Origin: Aricia agestis
Lineage: Eukaryota > Arthropoda > Insecta > Lepidoptera > Lycaenidae
Direction: 5' to 3'
DNA length: 64,000 bases
NCBI RefSeq assembly: GCF_905147365.1
Contig: NC_056428.1
Location: forward strand, 3,316,001 to 3,380,000
Under the pieces are notes generated by a model. That model saw nothing but the letters and a program-made list of their open reading frames with translations. It did no database searches and had not been told where the DNA came from. Shown one piece after another: positions 59,036-64,000 of this stretch; positions within the stretch are counted from its first letter, which is position 1; every line of letters begins with the position of its first letter. A program made the position numbers and the translations under genes.

Positions 59036-59870
59036 TTCCAAAAAGGAGGAGGTTATACGTTCGGCTGTATGTATCTTTTTTTTTTTGTATGTTAAACGAT
59101 AGCTCAGCCGTTTGTGATCAGATTTTCAAAATTCTTTTTGTGTTGTATAGGGTTTAACTCGAATTTGGTACCATGTTCACAAAAGTGGTGATCTGATGAT
59201 GGGATCCTGGAGGAATCGAGGGGACTCCTTGAAATTTGTATGAAAACATATAGATATTTCAATTTTTTTCTGAAGCATTCGAGGTAAATGCTACCAAAAA
59301 GTAAGATTTCGCACCAGGTTATACCCTGGATCCGAAGGTACCCAACAGAACTTTTGAATCCTTATAGATACAGGTTCGGGGATTTCGGCGTTGTTTAAAC
59401 AACTGAAAGCATAAGCCAACACATCAATTTATTTGATCATTATCATCAAAATCATAATTATGCCATGGGTCATTACATTATGACCCAATTGTTGATGCTT
59501 TTCGTGATATTTTGCATCGAAGCAGATGTTTTTGATGATTATTTCGCTGTTTGTGGACCGATTTTCAAAATTCTTGTGTTGTTGTATAGGATATAATCTT
59601 AATTTTTGTATAATAATTACGAAAGTGGTGAGCTGATGATGGGATCTATGAGCAATCGAGGGAAATCCTTGAAATGTATCAAAAGACTCATAGTGGTTAA
59701 AATGTTGTTTCTAGTAACTTAAACATATGTTACGAATAAGTTCATACGAAGGTGTCTCTTGGTCCAAAGGCACTGAACAGAACTCCTGAACCTTTAAAGA
59801 TAAAAGTTTTTAAATTGCAGCATCGCTTAGATAACTGCAAGCATTTACCACAATTTTGCTTACAGTAACA
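59036..59870 (+). repeat. Dispersed repeat, about two units of 430 bp
   Basis: Landmarks ACCGATTTTCAAAATTCTTG (or ...CAGATTTTCAAAATTCTTT), GGTGAGCTGATGATGGGATC and AACTGAAAGCAT / AACTGCAAGCAT occur twice in order, at about 59100-59430 and 59545-59840. A single-unit relative is at 15526-16000. The unit starts ACCGACTTCCAAAAAGGAGG. Confidence 0.65.
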
Positions 59871-60126
59871 TAATGTGAATAATAATAATAATAAATAATA
59901 ATAAAAATTCGTTTATTATCTCACCACATTAAGATCAAATACAATGTTATGTAGTACATACTCAACAAACTTGGCACTGGTTATGTGGGAGACTGGTGCC
60001 TAAACTAGGCGTAGCCTGTATTTCAGGACACCAGGATCTCCAAGCAAGGTAAAAGTATTCCAACTACATATTTACAACAAAGCAGTGAAACAATTATCAA
60101 TGTGTTGCCTATAGGGTAATAGTGTG

Positions 60127-60156
60127 ACAGTATAGTGTGTGTGTTTGCGTGCGTGC

Positions 60157-60230
<74 letters not shown>

Positions 60231-60243
60231 TTGTGTGTGTGTA
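60127..60243. repeat. (GT)n tract in the LINE 3' UTR
   Basis: About 110 bases of GT with a few interruptions, ending at the ORF2 stop codon (TAA on the minus strand at 60244-60246). On the element's own strand the stop is followed by (CA)n. Confidence 0.9.
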
Positions 60244-63009
60244 TTAGTCAGGTACAGTAATGAGAGTTTCAGTGTTTATGTAAGATAGTGTTAGCAGCCA
60301 TTCATTAACTCTTTTTTTGCATGCTCTCATGGTTAGGGAGTAAATGTTTATTGTCTTATTAATTTTTTTGTAAACATATCCCCCCAGAAAACTAAAGAAA
60401 CGATTGGCGAAGCGTGTGTGAAAACGGTGCGCGGTTGCATCAAGGTTATTACGTCTTTTGCAACCGGATGGTGGGATGTAATTAAGGAGGCTATGGTGTT
60501 TGAGGACTGCATAGGATATATACAGTTGGCGTACCGTCAATGCTTTTGTTTGCTTATAGAGAGACTCAGTTGGGTAACGGAATGGAAGGCTGTTTGACAC
60601 TTTGAGGATTGCCCGTTGCGCTCGTTCCAATTGCAACATAGTGTCTTTGTGTGTGCCGCCCCATGTTGATATACAGTACGTGAGTAATGGTTGGCAAAGA
60701 GTGAGATAGACCACCCTCCTCAGTCCTCCGTCCGCCACATTTCTTAAGTTTTTAAATATTGGTATCAATTTTCTTATTCGAGACGTAAGCGCCTCTACGT
60801 GTGGACGGAAGCTGAGTGAGGGGTCCAAGATAACTCCCAGGTATTTGGTTGAGGTTGTTCTTTCCAGAGGTTCACATGTACATGGCTCAACATGGGGGTT
60901 ACAAGTGTGTGCGGTGATACTATGGAATGTCAACGAGGGGGGCGTTCGTATCGCGAATGGGATGTATTTGGTTTTTTGGGTGTTAATGGTAAGAATGTTT
61001 TTGCGTAACCATTCTACTACAGTGTCGAGGCCACTTTGTGCCGTATTAAAAACGCTAGTCCAGGAATCTGAGTGGAACACGAGAGCCGTATCATCCGCAA
61101 ACGTGAAAATTTTTCCATCACGTATGTTGATCGTACACAGATCATTAATGTAGATGAGGAAGAGGGTTGGAGCAATTGCGCTTCCCTGAGGGACGCCATG
61201 CGTAGTAGTGCGTTCAAAACTTAGGTACTCATCTACCTTAACACTCTGTGTACGCTCAGTTAGAAAGTTCTCGAACAGTTTGAGCTGGGTTCCTCTTATG
61301 CCTATGTGGAACATCTTCTTTAGAAGGATAGGAACCGAGACCGTATCGAAGGCTTTTGCTAGATCTAGAAATATTCCTATGACTTTTTGTCCAACATCAA
61401 GCTTTTTTACTATGAAGTCTGTGAGTTCGTGTACTGCTTCACCTGTTGATTTGCCTTGGCGGAATCCATACTGTGATGTGGAAAGAATATTATTGTTTTC
61501 TAGGAAGGATATTAATCTAGAGTTCATGATTCGTTCTAATATTTTTGCTAAGGTTGGTAGGACAGCAATTGGTCTGTAATTCGTGATTTGGTCTCTGTTA
61601 CCCGCCTTGTAAATTGGATGAATAATTGCTCTCTTAAAAGCTTTTGGAAAAATGCCTGTTGAAAGGCACAAATTTAAGACATGAGTTAGGGGTGGAGCAA
61701 TAACTTCTATGTTATTTTTTATGACCCCTGCTGGTATATTGTCCCAACCCACGGCACAGTTACTTCTCAAGGACATTGCAACTCTTGTAACTTCCTTAAC
61801 GTCAGTCGGGAGCAGCACCATTGAGTGACAAGGAGTAGGCGTAGTACTATTAGGGCTTTGTGGTGGCTGGGGTATTTTTTCAGCTAGAGTTTTTCCTGTA
61901 TTGATAAAAAATTCGTTGACTAAGTTCACGGAGTTTTCCGGTGAGGAGGTGAGTGTTAGTATATCCGTCGCACTGCTACGATTTTTAGTTCTGTTTGTAA
62001 TTTTGTTAATGGATTGCCATAACGTTTTCGTATTATTTTTAGACGCTAGTAGCTCGGTTCTGTAGTATTCTTGCTTCAATTTTTTTAGGATTTTGGTACA
62101 AAAATTTCTATAACGTGAGTAGGTGACGGAAAGAGTTTCATTATCGGGGTTTTGTTTTAATTTCTTGTGCATGTTATCTTTGTTTTTTAAACAGCGAAGA
62201 AGACCGGGCGTGACCCAAGGTTTTAGAATTTTTTTCCGATTTGCATGTTTTATCTGTTTTGTGTTGGTCTCTATTTTTGAATAAATTAAAGAAACGATCA
62301 TGTCTGCTGCCGTGTTAGGGTCTTCCGATTCATAGATTAGGGAGAAGTCTGTTTTAGATATGTCAGTAGCAATTTGTTGGTAGTTAAGTTTTGTAGTAAT
62401 TTTACGAGTCTCTGTCTTTATTAGTTGTGTCGATAGGAACAACATGATGGTATCATGGTCAGTAATGGTAGAATGAGCAACACGCACGTTAGCCGGAAGT
62501 TTAGTCTTTAGCATTACATGGTCAAGACAGTTGGTAAGCCGAGTTGGCAGAAGGTGAGCTGGGAGCAATCCAAATGTTGCAAGTAAAGTTAAGTATTGGC
62601 TTTTATTCTGATCTTGGGAGTTGTCAGATATGTTTATATTGAGGTCACCAACTATTATTATATTGTTTGTCCGGTCTATTTTTGTTAAAAAGTCGTTTAG
62701 TGAGTTAAGAAATGGGGCTATATCTTTTGTCGATGGCGATCTATATATTACCAGTACTTTTGTGTTGTTTTTAAGGGATATTTGCAGGCAGTTTGCGTCT
62801 GTTAAAGGAAGCTCACTCACCGTTACTGATAGGTATTTTTTTGTGTAGACGACTACACCGTCATTTTGTAGTCTGTTGTAATTGGTTGTGTAGCAATTAT
62901 AATCCTGTAACTGCGGTGTAGTCTCGACTCCTCGCTTCCAGCACTCTGTCAGGGCGATCAGATCCCACTGGATTCGGGTTCGGGCAAGAGCGATTTCAAA
63001 TTCCTGCAT
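60244..63009 (-). CDS. LINE ORF2: AP endonuclease and reverse transcriptase
   Basis: 921 codons from the first ATG. The endonuclease occupies roughly residues 1-190, with TECW (Glu22), GDLNINI (Asp122, Asn124), LDHV (163-164) and the C-terminal SD/H-type TDHD (183-186). The reverse transcriptase spans about 400-690: NYRPIAVLPTLAKILERI, YGFRQGKST, FLDLAKAFDTV (Asp549), HGVPQGSAIAP, FADDTAL (Asp639, Asp640) and YLGVILDP. No RNase H domain is evident. The frame stays open upstream to 63180 and includes LICQNIRSIN, whose Asn is the first conserved endonuclease residue, so the true protein must begin before this ATG. No ATG exists in that extension, and a TAA at 63181-63183 closes it. It copies element RNA at a nicked target. 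Confidence 0.92.
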   Translation of the reverse strand: MQEFEIALARTRIQWDLIALTECWKRGVETTPQLQDYNCYTTNYNRLQNDGVVVYTKKYLSVTVSELPLTDANCLQISLKNNTKVLVIYRSPSTKDIAPFLNSLNDFLTKIDRTNNIIIVGDLNINISDNSQDQNKSQYLTLLATFGLLPAHLLPTRLTNCLDHVMLKTKLPANVRVAHSTITDHDTIMLFLSTQLIKTETRKITTKLNYQQIATDISKTDFSLIYESEDPNTAADMIVSLIYSKIETNTKQIKHANRKKILKPWVTPGLLRCLKNKDNMHKKLKQNPDNETLSVTYSRYRNFCTKILKKLKQEYYRTELLASKNNTKTLWQSINKITNRTKNRSSATDILTLTSSPENSVNLVNEFFINTGKTLAEKIPQPPQSPNSTTPTPCHSMVLLPTDVKEVTRVAMSLRSNCAVGWDNIPAGVIKNNIEVIAPPLTHVLNLCLSTGIFPKAFKRAIIHPIYKAGNRDQITNYRPIAVLPTLAKILERIMNSRLISFLENNNILSTSQYGFRQGKSTGEAVHELTDFIVKKLDVGQKVIGIFLDLAKAFDTVSVPILLKKMFHIGIRGTQLKLFENFLTERTQSVKVDEYLSFERTTTHGVPQGSAIAPTLFLIYINDLCTINIRDGKIFTFADDTALVFHSDSWTSVFNTAQSGLDTVVEWLRKNILTINTQKTKYIPFAIRTPPSLTFHSITAHTCNPHVEPCTCEPLERTTSTKYLGVILDPSLSFRPHVEALTSRIRKLIPIFKNLRNVADGGLRRVVYLTLCQPLLTYCISTWGGTHKDTMLQLERAQRAILKVSNSLPFRYPTESLYKQTKALTVRQLYISYAVLKHHSLLNYIPPSGCKRRNNLDATAHRFHTRFANRFFSFLGGYVYKKINKTINIYSLTMRACKKRVNEWLLTLSYINTETLITVPD

Positions 63010-63149
63010 ATTTTTGTTAATGCTTCGGATATTTTGACAAATTAATTTGAGATTTTTTTGTAGATTTGCTCCAGATGGGATGCAATCGTCCAGATCACAG
63101 TAAGCAGAGTCAGCGACGAATGAGGAGTCAATGTCGTTTATAGCTTGGT

Positions 63150-63557
63150 TTATGTTATCGAATAGTAAATTATGTTTGTGTTACGCGCTGTTATATTATC
63201 TCCCGACCATTTATAAAGTATCCCCAGTAGATAACTACTATTTAAAAAAATAAAATTTAGAGTTTGGCTGAGTGGGTCATTTATGTAATAGAGTGTAATA
63301 TTATGATAGACTGACTGTGTGTAAGTGTGTAAAATGTTGTTTATAATGTGAGTTTCTGTACTATGAGGTGTTTTTATGTTTATTATTTTAGTATAAATAG
63401 TTTGGTTCGAAAATTGTGTATTGTTTAGTGTTTCTTGTAAGAATGAAATGTATCTTAATAAAATTGACATACCATAAGATTGATTAATAACAATTACATC
63501 CCTTATATAAGAATTATATCTAAGTTTAATTAAGTAGTAATAATTATTAGATAGCAT
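63150..63557 (-). CDS. Uncertain small frame between LINE ORF1 and ORF2
   Basis: 135 codons rich in Asn, Ile, Tyr and Thr, overlapping the upstream extension of ORF2 by about 31 bases. A -1 shift in the overlap would join it to ORF2, but no canonical slippery heptamer is seen. No domain is recognised, and the composition follows the AT-rich DNA, so it may be a chance frame in the spacer. Confidence 0.3.
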   Translation of the reverse strand: MLSNNYYYLIKLRYNSYIRDVIVINQSYGMSILLRYISFLQETLNNTQFSNQTIYTKIINIKTPHSTETHIINNILHTYTQSVYHNITLYYINDPLSQTLNFIFLNSSYLLGILYKWSGDNITARNTNIIYYSIT

Positions 63558-63680
63558 GAAAATGTATAATATAACATAAAATTGATAGACAAGAGTTAAC
63601 GTAATATCATTAGAATAAGGATTAAAGACACCAGTATTAAGTAAAACAATAAAAATTTCATGCGAAAGTATTAAAATTAG

Positions 63681-64000
63681 TCAGATTTGTTTGTTCTTTA
63701 ACTTTTCCAGATCAATTTCAGAGTTAACTCTAATAGGTTTATCGCCTGTCCTTTTCCGCAGGTACACAAAACCGTTTGACGTCCAGCAAAAGTCGTAGTT
63801 GTGATCCTTACGAAAAGCTCTGGCAAGTGCAAACAATTTCTGAGCTTTTTTTGTTAGTGATTCAGAGATATATAGGGGCTGAGCTGAATGCTGTAACCCC
63901 ATATGGACAGTGTTTAGTTTTCCAGTTACATCTTTATTCTTGTTGAAATCCTTAACTCTTTTAATAACGTTTGTTTTAGTTTGGACCGTATCCAGTTCAA
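63681..64000 (-). CDS. LINE ORF1, C-terminal part (cut by window edge)
   Basis: Open from the window edge to the TGA at 63681-63683, about 106 codons. The visible protein ends with LYISESLTKKAQKLFALARA and FVYLRKRTGDKPIRVNSEID-L, the pattern of the ORF1 C-terminal domain found in many insect LINEs (related to the baculovirus FP-type domain: LT...LF..AR......W..NG.VY.RK......I....DL). It would act as the RNA-binding partner in the retrotransposition particle. The in-frame Met at 63902 is internal; the reading frame continues upstream (VKDFNKNKDVTGKLNTVH). Confidence 0.75.
   Translation of the reverse strand, partial: ELDTVQTKTNVIKRVKDFNKNKDVTGKLNTVHMGLQHSAQPLYISESLTKKAQKLFALARAFRKDHNYDFCWTSNGFVYLRKRTGDKPIRVNSEIDLEKLKNKQI

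Larger units (their letters stand above)
59878..64000 (-). mobile_element. CR1/Jockey-group LINE, nearly full length, cut by window edge
   Basis: Minus-strand order: ORF1 C-terminal part, a spacer of about 500-670 bp, ORF2 (endonuclease and reverse transcriptase), then a 3' untranslated region with a (CA)n run and the terminal repeat (TTATTATTAT). ORF2 is uninterrupted over 921 codons and its catalytic residues are intact, so the copy is young. The exact clade (CR1, Daphne, Jockey-like) was not determined. Confidence 0.85.

Noticed and set aside
60845..61579. Plus-strand frames of 102 and 123 codons
   Set aside because: Antisense to the LINE reverse transcriptase, which has clear motifs on the minus strand.

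Overview
This window is AT-rich, intron-bearing, transposon-dense eukaryotic DNA, almost certainly from a moth or butterfly (Lepidoptera). The evidence is many small Helitrons with TC...CTAG ends inserted between A and T, tRNA-headed SINEs and CT-rich SINEs of types familiar from lepidopteran genomes, an R1-clade LINE fragment and a CR1/Jockey-group LINE. There are no bacterial-type operons.

Only one host gene can be supported: two + strand exons (39722-39859 and 42915-43348) of a tRNA dimethylallyltransferase (TRIT1/MiaA family), separated by a 3.06 kb intron full of mobile DNA. Its first and last exons were not found. Everything else is mobile or repetitive DNA, or stretches in which no gene is visible.

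Layout. 1-16 kb: scattered Helitrons, MITEs, SINEs and short perfect palindromes. 16-20 kb: a foldback element (16072-16513), then a Helitron (17030-19070) split by a second 1.6 kb Helitron that carries a dead Tc1-type transposase; an undisrupted copy at 35866 shows the target site. 20-25.6 kb: more MITEs, SINEs and Helitrons. 25.6-35.0 kb: the most striking object, a 9.33 kb inverted-repeat (foldback) element whose two arms consist mainly of about 43 copies of a 182 bp satellite in opposite orientations; it is inserted in the 5' end of a Helitron with a 7-8 bp target duplication. 35-39.4 kb: Helitrons, an R1-clade 3' fragment and nested TIR elements, including a hAT MITE. 39.7-43.4 kb: the TRIT1 exons. 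43.4-59.9 kb: Helitrons, hAT- and Harbinger-like elements, an 83 bp minisatellite and a cluster of eight GATTCCCT motifs. 59.9-64 kb: a near-intact minus-strand LINE with ORF2 (endonuclease plus reverse transcriptase) and the C-terminal part of ORF1, running off the window edge.

The elements interact mainly by nesting: Helitron in Helitron, MITE in Helitron, hAT in MITE, and satellite element in Helitron. Copies elsewhere in the window serve as empty-site controls. All calls are from reading the sequence; no database search was run. Family names rest on remembered consensus features and are hedged where weak.
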